The translations under genes and the position numbers were made by a program. A stretch of 64,000 bases of DNA from Desulfobaculum sp044987625 (GTDB lineage Bacteria; Desulfobacterota; Desulfovibrionia; Desulfovibrionales; Desulfovibrionaceae), in NCBI RefSeq assembly GCF_044987625.1, contig NZ_JBJDSB010000002.1, positions 682,001 to 746,000 of the forward strand, read 5' to 3'. Numbering within the stretch: position 1 is the first letter of the stretch; every line of letters begins with the position of its first letter. The notes under the pieces are model-generated. The model worked only from the letters and a program-made list of their open reading frames with translations. It was not told where the DNA came from and did not search any database. Below, one piece after another: positions 25,137 through 34,316 of this stretch.

Positions 25137-25958
25137 ATGGTCGTTGAATGTCCCAGTTGTCACACGACATACAACTTTGATGACAGCGTTGCCCAGCCCG
25201 GGCAGAAGCTGCGCTGCACAGTATGCGAACATGTCTTCGCATTGCCCTCCGGTACCGACGGTGCGGGAGACGATGCGGACCAGCCGTCCGCAGACGACGC
25301 AGGCGCTGAGGTCTCCTCTTCTCAGGGACAGGAGGGCGATGCAGGGGGAAGTTACGACTTCAATCTGGATAGCTCACCTTCCGGGGAGAAGAAGGGCAAA
25401 AGCAAAACGCTGCTCATTGCCCTTATTGCCGTGGTTGTCCTTTTGGGCGGCGGCGCAGGGGTAGCCTATTACTTTGCGCCTCAGCTCCTTGGGGGCATTG
25501 TTGGCTCCTCATCGGACAACACCACCGCCGACGGCATGCCGGACCCTGCAAAAATGCAGGAGATGGTGAAGCAGATATCGCTGGAGAGCATCCGCCAGTA
25601 TTACGTGGATAACGAAAAGGCCGGGAAGATTTTCGTCATCGAAGGCCGCGCCCTCAACGCCTCGGCCGCTCCTAAGGAGCTTATCGAGGTGGAGGCCAGC
25701 CTGTTTGATGCGAACAACGCCGTGCTGGATTCGTCCCGCCAATTCTGCGGGAACACGCTCTCGCTCTTTCAGCTTCAGGTGCTGGGGCAGGAGGAGATTG
25801 CCACCGCGCTGACCGACGAGGCCGGCATAGGTTCCAACAACGTGAACCTGCAACCCGGACAGGATGTGCCGTTCATGTTTGTCTTCTTCTCACCATCGGA
25901 GAATGTGTCGGAGTTTGTGGTCAAGGTGGCCGCGGTCCGGGACGTCGAAGACCTTTAG
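25137..25958 (+). CDS. Zinc-ribbon, DUF3426-type membrane protein
   Basis: A 273-residue protein with three parts: an N-terminal MJ0042-type zinc ribbon (MVVECPSCHTTYNFDD and LRCTVCEHVFAL, two CxxC pairs), an acidic low-complexity linker, then one membrane helix (about 105-127, LLIALIAVVVLLGGGAGVAYYF) and an extracytoplasmic DUF3426-type beta domain (EKAGKIFVIEGRALNASA, VPFMFVFFSP). This puts the ribbon in the cytoplasm. SD AAGGAG lies about 12 bases upstream of ATG 25137. A terminator follows. The function is not known in the family; a regulatory or assembly role is possible. Confidence 0.8.
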   Translation: MVVECPSCHTTYNFDDSVAQPGQKLRCTVCEHVFALPSGTDGAGDDADQPSADDAGAEVSSSQGQEGDAGGSYDFNLDSSPSGEKKGKSKTLLIALIAVVVLLGGGAGVAYYFAPQLLGGIVGSSSDNTTADGMPDPAKMQEMVKQISLESIRQYYVDNEKAGKIFVIEGRALNASAAPKELIEVEASLFDANNAVLDSSRQFCGNTLSLFQLQVLGQEEIATALTDEAGIGSNNVNLQPGQDVPFMFVFFSPSENVSEFVVKVAAVRDVEDL

Positions 25959-25970
25959 AAGCTTTACAGA

Positions 25971-26001
25971 GGGCCGCACAGGGTGCGGCCCTTTTCTTTT
26001 G
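25971..26001 (+). terminator. Terminator before radA
   Basis: GGGCCGCAC pairs with GTGCGGCCC around AGG and runs into TTTTCTTTT. Confidence 0.88.
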
Positions 26002-26013
26002 CCATAGGGAATC

Positions 26014-27375
26014 ATGAAGAAAAAGCTCATATACGTGTGCAACGAGTGCGGCAGCGTCAGCCCCCGTTGGCAGGGACAGTGCCCGCATTGCGGCATGTGG
26101 AATTGTCTGGAGGAAAAGGCCGCGCCTAAGAAAGCCACGGGTACGGGCGCACGCGCGGCGTCCGTGCCGGGCGGCAGTGTGTCGTCCATGCATGCGCCGG
26201 TGGCGCTGACGGAATTCACCGAGGAGAATGCCGAGCCGTACACCAGCGGGCTGGACGCGCTGGACCAGATTTTGGGCAAGGGGCTTATGCCCGGCGGCGT
26301 GGTGCTTATGGCGGGTAACCCCGGCATTGGCAAGTCCACGCTGCTTTTGCAGCTCACGGGCAGCGTTGGCAGCAGTGGGCGGCGCGCGTTGTATGTGTCC
26401 GCCGAGGAATCCCTTGGTCAGGTGCAGGGGCGCGCCCAGCGTTTGGGACTGCTGTCCCCCAATCTGCTCGCCATGTCCACCACGCGTCTGGAGGATGTGC
26501 TGGCCGCCATGGAGGGGGCTGGCCGTCCGGAGCTGATGATTGTGGACTCTGTGCAGACGCTGGCCTCGGACGAGGTGGACGGCCTGCCCGGAAGCGTCAG
26601 TCAGGTCCGCGCCGTGTCCACGTCGCTTATCGAGCGGGCCAAGTCCACGGGCATTACACTGGTGCTGGTGGGCCACGTGACTAAGGACGGGCAGATTGCC
26701 GGGCCAAAGCTCCTTGAGCACATGGTGGATACGGTCCTCTCGCTGGAGGGCGACAAGCGGCATCTGTTCCGCATCCTGCGCGTGATGAAGAACCGCTTTG
26801 GTCCCAGTCACGAGCTGGTGGTCTTTGAGATGCGCGGCAGCGGCATGCAAGTGGTACACGACCCGTCCACGTTCTTTTTACAGGACCGTGACCCCGGCCT
26901 GTCCGGAACCGCCCTTGTGATGGCCGTTGACGGGCAGCGGCCCTTTGCCGTTGAGGTGCAGGCGCTTGTGAGCAAGTCGTTCCTGTCCATTCCCCGCCGT
27001 ACGGCGCTGGGATTTGACGCCAACCGCTTGCACTTGATTTTGGCGGTGCTGGAAAAGCGTCTGCGGCTGAATCTTTCCGGTGTGGACATCTACACCAAAA
27101 TCGGTGGCGGCATGAAGATGACGGACCCGGGGCTGGACGCCGGGATTGTGGCGGCGGTGCTGTCGTCCTTTTATGACCGGCCGCTTCCCGAAGCCGCTGT
27201 GATGTGGGGCGAGATTGACCTTAACGGACAGGTCCGCCCGGTGGCGAGTCACGACATCCGCATGAAGCAGGCCCAGCGCCTTGGCTATGGGCCTATTGTT
27301 GCGCCGGAGTCCGGCGGCAAAGGGGCGAAGACTATCAACATGTTGCAGACGCGTCTGTTCGGCAAGGGCGAATAG
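26014..27375 (+). CDS. radA: DNA repair helicase RadA (Sms)
   Basis: A 453-residue RecA-related branch-migration helicase of recombinational repair. It has the N-terminal C4 zinc finger (CNECGSVSPRWQGQCPHC), Walker A GNPGIGKSTLLLQ, Walker B LMIVDSVQT, the RadA-specific KNRFG motif (MKNRFGPSHELVVF) and a C-terminal Lon-protease-like domain without catalytic Ser-Lys (TDPGLDAGIVAAVLSSF). The length is normal. It begins 13 bases after a terminator and has no obvious SD (only TAGGGAATC upstream). A terminator follows. Confidence 0.97.
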   Translation: MKKKLIYVCNECGSVSPRWQGQCPHCGMWNCLEEKAAPKKATGTGARAASVPGGSVSSMHAPVALTEFTEENAEPYTSGLDALDQILGKGLMPGGVVLMAGNPGIGKSTLLLQLTGSVGSSGRRALYVSAEESLGQVQGRAQRLGLLSPNLLAMSTTRLEDVLAAMEGAGRPELMIVDSVQTLASDEVDGLPGSVSQVRAVSTSLIERAKSTGITLVLVGHVTKDGQIAGPKLLEHMVDTVLSLEGDKRHLFRILRVMKNRFGPSHELVVFEMRGSGMQVVHDPSTFFLQDRDPGLSGTALVMAVDGQRPFAVEVQALVSKSFLSIPRRTALGFDANRLHLILAVLEKRLRLNLSGVDIYTKIGGGMKMTDPGLDAGIVAAVLSSFYDRPLPEAAVMWGEIDLNGQVRPVASHDIRMKQAQRLGYGPIVAPESGGKGAKTINMLQTRLFGKGE

Positions 27376-27417
27376 CCCTGCGAGGGGTACGCGCCTCCGC
27401 CTCAAAAACGCATTGCG

Positions 27418-27451
27418 AAAGGGGCCTCACCGAGTGGTGGGGTCCCTTTTT
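27418..27451 (+). terminator. Terminator after radA
   Basis: AAAGGGGCCTCACC pairs with GGTGGGGTCCCTTT around GAGT, then TTT. The A-run on the other side could also stop minus-strand transcription from the convergent kinase gene. Confidence 0.88.
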
Positions 27452-27471
27452 GTGTGTGCGGACAGGGGACG

Positions 27472-30006
27472 CTAGGTGCCGCCGTTGCGGGCGCGGGCAT
27501 GCAGGGAATTGATCATATCCTGCAGGGCCTCTGGCTGCATGGGATAGGTGATGGTGCCGGCTATGCCATTGTCCATAAGGATGCTGTGTTGCGCGCTGGC
27601 GTCGCGCTGAAGGATGCCGATGATGGGGGGCGGCGAGGGCGTGACCTCCTGAAGCGCCCGCAGGGCCTCAAGGGACTCCGACGCGCTTGGGCCTGCCACA
27701 AGCAGGATAAAGGCGAAGCTGTGCGCGCGAAGCGCTTGGAGGGCTTCGGCATGATTGCTGACCCGGATGGGCGAGTATCCCATGTGCCCAAGGGGCCGTT
27801 CAAGGGCGAAGTGGTTGACTTGGTCGTCCCCGACAATGAGCACTTGTTGCTGTGTCATGCGTGATGACGCCTTGCGGGCCGCGGAGGAATCTGGTGGGCC
27901 TTGGGGCGCTGCCGAGTCGGGTAGCTCGACCTGAATGGTGAAGTAAATGGCTGTGCCAACGGTTTCCTCGGAATCCACGGCGAGCGTGCCGCCGAGGCTC
28001 TCCACCATTTGCCGTATGATGCCGAAGCCCATTTCAGGAGGGCTTTGCCCGGCTGGCGTAAAGGGGAGAGTGGCGGGGCGAGGCTCAAAGCAGGTGTCGA
28101 CCCGGTCGTCGGAGAAGCCGATGCCTGTATCCGTAATGACGAAGAGAATCACCTGATGTTTGCCGTCCGGGCGGTAGGGCAGAGGTGACACCTCCATGTC
28201 CACGGTTCCATGCTCCGTGAACTTGATGGCATTGCCAAGAAGGTTGAAGAGGATTTGCCGGATGCGTCGCGCGTCCCCAATGACGGAGCCTGTGGCTGTG
28301 TCCGCGATGGTGGTGCGGATTTCGATGCCCTTGACCTTGGCCTCGGAAACGAAGGAATCCACCACCGTGGTGATGATGTCGGGCAGGGTGAATCTGTCGT
28401 GCAATATTCCAGTGATGGGCGACTGCATCATGGAAATGTCAAAAATATCATTGAGCACGGTGAGCAGGCCGCTCCCCGCCCGGCGGGCAAGGGTCGTCGG
28501 CTCGATTTGCTCTGCGGAAAGCCGCGTACGCTCCAGCATCTGCAACATGCTGAGCAGACCGTTGAGAGGCATGCGGATTTCGTGACTCATGACGCCTACG
28601 AATTCGGATTTGACCCGGCTGGCCAGTTGCGCCTGCTTGTTGGCCTCCTCCAGCTCCGCGCGCAGGCGGGTGGATTCCGTGATGTCCATAATGCTGAGGA
28701 GCGTGGCCGTATAGGTGCCGTGCTCGTCGCTGACAGGGGCAAGGGACATCATAACGTCCAGCACCTCGCCATCCTGCCGCACGAGCTGTGTTTCCGTGGA
28801 GAGGGGGAGCGTATTCTTGATGGTGAGAAGATTACCCAAAAAGTCGGCGCGGTGCTCCTCGGGGAGGTAGTCGTCCGCAGTGCTTTGCAGCAGCTGGCTC
28901 TGCTTGACACCCAGCAGTTCAAACATGCGCGGGTTGGCGTAAAGGGTGTGCCGGTCCGGATCCACCAGCCAGATGCCTTCGTGCAGGTTTTCTACCACCA
29001 GCCGGTATTGCCGCTCGCGTTCGGCCAGCGCCTGTTGGGCGGCTTCGCGTTCGGCAATGCTTTCCTTCAGGCGCTTGTTGGTCTCGCGCGTGCCGAAATA
29101 CTTCCAAAACACCATGGCAATGCCAAAGACCACCATTATGCTGAACATTGTGGTCACAAGGCGCTTGGACGCAATGGCAGACTCGTGCTTGCCGTACCAC
29201 TTGGTGTAGATGGCGTTATAGTCCTTGCTCTTGACGAAATCGTGTATGGCGCTGTCGAGCCGCGTAAGAAGTTCCGTGCGGCCGCGGGCCACCCCGATGC
29301 CACGTTTTATTTCCTTTTGCGGGGGACCAATGGTTCGTATGCGGTCCTCAATGTCCAGCAGGCGCGCCAGCCGCCAAATAAGCGGCTCCGGATAGATGAT
29401 GGCATCCGCTTGCCCGGAGATAAGCAGGCTGAGCAGATCCTGCGGGCTTTTGACAAGGATTATCTTGTGGCTGCCGAAGTCCTTAAGGATGGTATACCCC
29501 GCGTTGACCATGATTGCGCCAATGACCTTGCCCTGAAGGTCTTCAAGAGTCTCAAGGTCTGTGGATGCGGAGCGTACAAAGAAGGAAATTTTGAACGTTT
29601 CGATGGGTGCGGTGAATTCGAGGAAATCGGAGCGCCGCTGCGTGATGCCGATATTGGGGATGAGGTCGGCCTTGCCGGTGCGCAGGGCGTCGTGAACCAG
29701 GGTCCAGTTTTTGTAAATATCGTAGCGGATGTTCAGCCCGGTGCGCTTGGCAAGATGATTCATGATGTCAATGGCGAAGCCGGTGGCCCTGCCGGTTTCG
29801 TCCGTCATGTAATGCGGTGGAAAATGCTCGGGTACGGCGGCAATGATGGTCTCGTTGTCGCCTTGCGGGGCACAAAGTCCAGCGGGCGGCGCAAGGAGGA
29901 AGAGGGCGAGTACACACGCGGTCAGTAGAGCCTTGAGAGCCAGCAGAGAGGGTGCTGGCTTATGGCGCAGGCGTCCGCGCGGTATCCGCTTCAGTCCAAA
30001 TTCCAT
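27472..30006 (-). CDS. Solute-binding-domain hybrid histidine kinase with degenerate receiver
   Basis: An 844-residue sensor. A signal peptide (about 20-45) leads to a periplasmic SBP_bac_3 (amino-acid-binding) domain (about 50-290, from TIIAAVPEHFPPHYMTDE to AIYTKWYGKHE), a membrane helix (VTTMFSIMVVFGIAMVFW), a PAS domain (RLVVENLHEGIWLVDPDRH), and HisKA with His475 in GVMSHEIRMPLNGLL. In the ATPase domain NLLGNAIKFTE and DTGIGF are good but the G2 box is EMGFGI. The C-terminal receiver (from QQQVLIVGDD) has no phospho-acceptor Asp: the expected site reads FILLVAGPSAS, and the Lys-Pro pair reads YP. Start 30006 is supported by the signal peptide. The ligand is unknown. Confidence 0.85.
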   Translation of the reverse strand: MEFGLKRIPRGRLRHKPAPSLLALKALLTACVLALFLLAPPAGLCAPQGDNETIIAAVPEHFPPHYMTDETGRATGFAIDIMNHLAKRTGLNIRYDIYKNWTLVHDALRTGKADLIPNIGITQRRSDFLEFTAPIETFKISFFVRSASTDLETLEDLQGKVIGAIMVNAGYTILKDFGSHKIILVKSPQDLLSLLISGQADAIIYPEPLIWRLARLLDIEDRIRTIGPPQKEIKRGIGVARGRTELLTRLDSAIHDFVKSKDYNAIYTKWYGKHESAIASKRLVTTMFSIMVVFGIAMVFWKYFGTRETNKRLKESIAEREAAQQALAERERQYRLVVENLHEGIWLVDPDRHTLYANPRMFELLGVKQSQLLQSTADDYLPEEHRADFLGNLLTIKNTLPLSTETQLVRQDGEVLDVMMSLAPVSDEHGTYTATLLSIMDITESTRLRAELEEANKQAQLASRVKSEFVGVMSHEIRMPLNGLLSMLQMLERTRLSAEQIEPTTLARRAGSGLLTVLNDIFDISMMQSPITGILHDRFTLPDIITTVVDSFVSEAKVKGIEIRTTIADTATGSVIGDARRIRQILFNLLGNAIKFTEHGTVDMEVSPLPYRPDGKHQVILFVITDTGIGFSDDRVDTCFEPRPATLPFTPAGQSPPEMGFGIIRQMVESLGGTLAVDSEETVGTAIYFTIQVELPDSAAPQGPPDSSAARKASSRMTQQQVLIVGDDQVNHFALERPLGHMGYSPIRVSNHAEALQALRAHSFAFILLVAGPSASESLEALRALQEVTPSPPPIIGILQRDASAQHSILMDNGIAGTITYPMQPEALQDMINSLHARARNGGT

Positions 30007-30172
30007 AATTGTCCCGTAGCATAAGCCGATTACAGGTATAGGTTCCACGTAGAGAATACTATAAAGAGACCGTTTGGGACAAGCGGTGCAGGATGAAAGT
30101 GCGGGGGGAGAAGAGGCGCGCAGCAGGAGGCGTGCGAGGCGGGATGGAAGAGGGCGACAGGTGGCAGAAAGA

Positions 30173-30203
30173 AAAAAGGCCCATCCCCGGAGGGGATGGG
30201 CCT
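30173..30203 (-). terminator. Terminator after cysS
   Basis: On the minus strand GGCCCATCCCC pairs with GGGGATGGGCC around TCC and runs into TTTTTTC. The gap 30007-30172 up to the kinase start shows TATAGT (minus, about 30055) but no good -35. Confidence 0.92.
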
Positions 30204-30229
30204 GAATCAGTGTGATTGTGGCGGTAGGA

Positions 30230-31687
30230 CTACAGGACGTCCCACTGCTGTCCGGCGGCAGTGTCGTGCACATCCACATGCATGGCGGCCAGTTCGTCGC
30301 GGACGGCGTCGGAGGTGGCGAAGTCCTTTTCCTTGCGGGCACTTGCGCGCTTTTCGAGCAGTTCGTCAACCTTGGCGGTATCGATGCCGTAGCGGCGGAC
30401 TTTCACGTCGCGCAGTTCACCCAGGAAGGTTTCGGGGTCCTGATTGAACACGCCAAGCGCCGTGCCCCACGAGGCCAGCAGATACAGGGCGCGCGTCCAC
30501 AGAGCCTTGGCCCCTTCGCTCTTGCGCCAGCTTTTGTTTTCCGCAACGCGGCCAACAAGGCGGATAAGGCCGAACACGTGGCCCAGAGCGCCAGCGGTGT
30601 TCATGTCGTCGTTCATGGACTTGTTCCACTCGGCTTCGAGGGTCTCAAGTTCTTCGGTCAACTCGGCGGGCAGTTCTGCGCCGCTCCACTTGCTACGCTC
30701 CAGAGCGGCCTGGATGTCGCGGCGGGTGGTGTAGATGCGGCGGAGGTTTTTTTCCGCTTCAAGCATGTTGTCCGGGGTGAAGTCGATGGGGCTTCTGTAG
30801 TGCTTGGTCAGCAGGAAGTAGCGCAGGGTCTCGGGATGGTAGCTCTTGAGAATGTCGCGGATGGTGGAGAAGTTGCCAAGAGACTTGGACATCTTTTCGG
30901 AGTCCACCTGAACGAAGCCGTTATGCACCCAGAAGCGCGCCATCTCGGTCTGCGTGGCGGCCTCGGACTGGGCGATTTCGTTTTCGTGATGGGGGAAGAT
31001 GAGGTCCTGCCCGCCGCCGTGGATGTCGAAGGGCAGTGCAAGGTGCTTGTCGCTCATGGCGGAGCACTCAAGGTGCCAGCCGGGGCGGCCGCCGCCCCAC
31101 GGGCTTTCCCATTCCGGCTCGCCGGGCTTGGCGGCCTTCCACAGGGCGAAGTCCAGCGGGTCTTCCTTTTCGTCTCCGGGTTGAATGCGGGAGCCGGAGC
31201 GCATTTCGTCAATGTCGCGGCCCGAAAGCTTGCCGTAGCCGTCAAAGGAGCGGACGCGGAAGTACACGTCGCCAGATTCGGTGGCGTAGGCGTGCCCGTC
31301 GTTTATGAGCTTTTCCGTCAGGGCGATCATCTCGCCGATGTGTTCCGTTGCTCGGGGTTCAAGGTCCGCACGCAGCACGTTCAGCTTGTCCATGTCCTCA
31401 TGGAACGCCTCGATAAAGCGCTGCGCCAGTGCGGAAGGATCCTCGCCGTTTTCGTTGGCACGGTTGATAATCTTGTCATCCACGTCCGTGAAGTTGCGGG
31501 CGAAGGTGACATTGTAGCCAAGGTGGCGCAGGTAACGAACCAGAACGTCGAAAACAACGGCGGAACGAGCATGGCCAATATGACAGTAGTCGTAGGCGGT
31601 GATGCCACAAGCGTACATGCGGACATCGTTGTCCCTGAGCGGTGTGAATTCCTCTTTACGACGTGTCATTGTGTTGTAGAGCTGCAT
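30230..31687 (-). CDS. cysS: Cysteinyl-tRNA synthetase
   Basis: A 485-residue class I synthetase that charges tRNA(Cys). Zinc and active-site motifs are visible: MYACGITAYDYCHIGHARS (HIGH and first Cys), GRPGWHLECSAMS, GGGQDLIFPHHENEIAQSE and the KMSKSLGNF loop. The C-terminal DALR region and the basic ARKEKDFATSDAVRDEL end are present. The start is 31687 (MQLYNTMTRRKEEF) since SD GGAG lies eight bases upstream; the longer frame is not needed. Confidence 0.97.
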   Translation of the reverse strand: MQLYNTMTRRKEEFTPLRDNDVRMYACGITAYDYCHIGHARSAVVFDVLVRYLRHLGYNVTFARNFTDVDDKIINRANENGEDPSALAQRFIEAFHEDMDKLNVLRADLEPRATEHIGEMIALTEKLINDGHAYATESGDVYFRVRSFDGYGKLSGRDIDEMRSGSRIQPGDEKEDPLDFALWKAAKPGEPEWESPWGGGRPGWHLECSAMSDKHLALPFDIHGGGQDLIFPHHENEIAQSEAATQTEMARFWVHNGFVQVDSEKMSKSLGNFSTIRDILKSYHPETLRYFLLTKHYRSPIDFTPDNMLEAEKNLRRIYTTRRDIQAALERSKWSGAELPAELTEELETLEAEWNKSMNDDMNTAGALGHVFGLIRLVGRVAENKSWRKSEGAKALWTRALYLLASWGTALGVFNQDPETFLGELRDVKVRRYGIDTAKVDELLEKRASARKEKDFATSDAVRDELAAMHVDVHDTAAGQQWDVL

Positions 31688-31810
31688 TGGCCGTACTCCA
31701 GTTTTGTCCTCAAACGGATTGATAATGTTGATAAAACCCCGGCAGGATACACTATCCGGGCGGGGTGGAATCATGCCTCAAATGAAGTGGGGCGTCAAAG
31801 ACCTTTGGGC

Positions 31811-33010
31811 CTAATTTTCCGCGCCCTGCGGCTGCCGCATGCCGGTGACGCAGGCCACGGCCTTGATGCCGTGCTTCTTGCCCGTAAAGCCGAGGCCTTC
31901 TTCAGTTGTGGCCTTCACGTTGACGCGGGCGGGGTCCACCCGCAGCAGCTGCGCGACGTTGTCGCGGATGCGGCGGCGGTAGGTGGACAGCTTGGGCGTC
32001 TGCGCGATGATGGTCAGGTCCGCGTGGGTGATGGTCAGGGCCTCGCGGTGGGCGATGTCCAGAACCTCGGTCACGAGGACGGCGGATTCGATGTTGTCAA
32101 AGGCGGGGTCGTTGTCCGGGAAGTGCTGGCCGATGTCGCCTTTGCCAAGGCAGCCCAGCAGGGCGTCCGCAAGGGCGTGCAGCAGCACATCGCCATCGGA
32201 ATGCGCAACCACCTGCAGGTCGCCGTCGATGGGGATGCCGCCAATTTTCAGCGGGCGGCTCGGGCCGTATTTGTGTACGTCGTAGCCCCAGCCCACGCAG
32301 GGGTAGGCGACGGGCGCATTGGTGGTGAGCATGCGCAGGTCCTCCGGAGTGGTAATCTTGATGTTGCCTGCCTCGCCGGGGACGGTGGCGACGCGTTCGC
32401 CGATGGCTTCCACCATGGAGGCGTCGTCGGTGACGGCGAGGCTCTTTTCGCGGCAGATGGCGTGCGCGCGCTGGAGTAGGGGCACGGCAAAGGCCTGCGG
32501 GGTCTGACAGGCGCGCAGTTCGGCGCGGGGCAGGGTTTCGGCTATGGTGCCGTCCTCGGCCACGCGCTTGATGGTGTCCGCAACGGGGATGGCGGGGATG
32601 ACGGCGTCGTGCCCGCCGTCCATGGCGGCAAGCAGTGAGGCAATGAGCGGAGCACTGGCAAAGGGGCGCGCCGAGTCGTGCACGAGGACGTGGGTGCAGT
32701 CCTTGGGGAGCATGGCGAGGCCGTTGTGGACGGAATCCTGCCGCCGCGGGCCGCCTGTGGCGACGAGGCAAGGCAGGGAAAAGTCGTCCTGCGCGGCAAG
32801 CTCCTTGACGGTGCGCGCGCCGTCCTCGGCTTCGCCCTCGGGGAAGACGAACACGAATCCGGCGATGCGGGGCACGCGGACCATGGTCCGGGCGCTTTTC
32901 CAAAAGAGCGGGGCGCCCTCATAGGGCAGGAACTGTTTCTTGGTAGCAAGCCCCGATGCGGCGAGGCGGGAGCCTTGTCCCGCGGCGAGAAGTATGGCCC
33001 AGACTGACAT
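31811..33010 (-). CDS. ispDF: Bifunctional IspD-IspF isoprenoid enzyme
   Basis: A 399-residue fusion of two steps of the MEP pathway. IspD part (about 1-230): MSVWAILLAAGQGSRL with the CTP-binding loop, VHDSARPFA, ACQTPQAF and TDDASMVEA. It forms CDP-methylerythritol. IspF part (about 240-399): GWGYDVHKYG (metal ligands Asp and His), VVAHSDGDVLLHALADALLG, FPDNDP and KATTEEGLGFTG. It forms the cyclodiphosphate. Such fusions are known in delta- and epsilonproteobacteria. Start 33010 has SD-like AAGAAGA. It lies between cysS and the rnpB terminator. Confidence 0.96.
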   Translation of the reverse strand: MSVWAILLAAGQGSRLAASGLATKKQFLPYEGAPLFWKSARTMVRVPRIAGFVFVFPEGEAEDGARTVKELAAQDDFSLPCLVATGGPRRQDSVHNGLAMLPKDCTHVLVHDSARPFASAPLIASLLAAMDGGHDAVIPAIPVADTIKRVAEDGTIAETLPRAELRACQTPQAFAVPLLQRAHAICREKSLAVTDDASMVEAIGERVATVPGEAGNIKITTPEDLRMLTTNAPVAYPCVGWGYDVHKYGPSRPLKIGGIPIDGDLQVVAHSDGDVLLHALADALLGCLGKGDIGQHFPDNDPAFDNIESAVLVTEVLDIAHREALTITHADLTIIAQTPKLSTYRRRIRDNVAQLLRVDPARVNVKATTEEGLGFTGKKHGIKAVACVTGMRQPQGAEN

Positions 33011-33044
33011 AGCGGTCTTCTTTGCGGTGGAAGGTGATGGATAC

Positions 33045-33078
33045 AAAAGGGGCGCGAAGGCGATAACGCCTCCGCGCC
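33045..33078 (-). terminator. Terminator after rnpB
   Basis: On the minus strand GGCGCGGAGGCG pairs with CGCCTTCGCGCC around a four-base loop and is followed by CCTTTT. Confidence 0.85.
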
Positions 33079-33096
33079 GCCTGTCCTTGCGGAGAT

Positions 33097-33456
<360 letters not shown>

Positions 33457-33460
33457 GAAT

Positions 33461-33466
33461 ATTGTA
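33461..33466 (-). promoter_or_regulatory. -10 element of rnpB
   Basis: TACAAT on the minus strand, about 5 bases before the rnpB 5' end fixed by P1 pairing. The -35 region (around CGCAGT) is poor. Confidence 0.5.
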
Positions 33467-33494
33467 CGCCCGGCCATGGCCGGACTGCGGGACG

Positions 33495-34232
33495 CTACGC
33501 GGCGTCCGGATCGGTAAAGTGGTTCGTCCAGTAGACCAAGCGCTGGCAGTTGGGGCAGCTCATGATCTGTTCACCCTTTTGCAGGTCGTTGAAGGCCTGC
33601 GGGGGGATGAGGATGTGGCAGCCGCTGCAGACAGCCTCGTCCACGGGGACGATGACCGGATGGCTGATGCGGGCGCGGATGAACTCATAGCGGCCAAGCA
33701 CGCGCGGCGGGACGACTTCGCACGCGGCGGCGCGGTCCTTCTGCAGCTTGTTCAGGCGCTTTTTGGCGGCAGTGGTGCGCTTTTTGAGCGTGGTGCTGTT
33801 TTCGTCCAGCTGCTTTTTCAGCTCTGCGCCTTCTTCCTCCATGGACGTCTGGAGTTCTTTCTGACGTTCCAGCTCCTCGGCGAGGGCGACTTTTTCTTCC
33901 TCGCGGGTGCGGTTGATCTTCTCCATGTTGTCCATTTCGCGCATCATGGCGTGGTACTCGCGGGAGTTCCCGGCCATCATCAGCTTGTCCTTGCTCTTCT
34001 TGATCTTTTCTTCGTTGCTTTCGATCTCGTCGGCAAGAACGCGCTGCTGGTGCAGAAGGATGTCGGTCTTTTCCTTGACCTGGTTCAGGCGCTCATTGAA
34101 CTTTTCATACTTGTCCTCGAGCGCGGCGAGTTCCTTGGGCAGGCTCTCCAGTTCATTTTCCAGGGTGATGATCTCGTCATCGACTTTCTGCAGAACGATG
34201 AGCTGCTCGATTTGCTTGAGGTACATGCTCAA
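33495..34232 (-). CDS. Coiled-coil protein with C4 zinc ribbon (CT398-like)
   Basis: A 245-residue cytoplasmic protein. Residues about 10-165 form a long, highly charged antiparallel coiled coil (DEIITLENELESLPKELA and onward). Residues about 185-240 form a C4 zinc ribbon with CSGC and CPNC. The family is common in bacteria and often lies beside the Nif3-family gene, as here (84 bases downstream of it). It has been linked to nucleic-acid binding and protein adaptation, with no agreed function. SD GGATACC is weak; ATG 34232 and 34226 are both possible. Confidence 0.82.
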   Translation of the reverse strand: MSMYLKQIEQLIVLQKVDDEIITLENELESLPKELAALEDKYEKFNERLNQVKEKTDILLHQQRVLADEIESNEEKIKKSKDKLMMAGNSREYHAMMREMDNMEKINRTREEEKVALAEELERQKELQTSMEEEGAELKKQLDENSTTLKKRTTAAKKRLNKLQKDRAAACEVVPPRVLGRYEFIRARISHPVIVPVDEAVCSGCHILIPPQAFNDLQKGEQIMSCPNCQRLVYWTNHFTDPDAA

Positions 34233-34316
34233 CGGGGTATCCTCCTCGGCAGTTGCCTTTGGCGGCCGGCTGCCGGCTGCCGTGAATGTATTCAGTCCCT
34301 TGCGTAAGGGCTGTGA

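Noticed and set aside
30007..30369. Upstream extension of the hybrid kinase by 121 codons
   Set aside because: The added part overlaps cysS antisense and its terminator, has no SD, and would bury the signal peptide.
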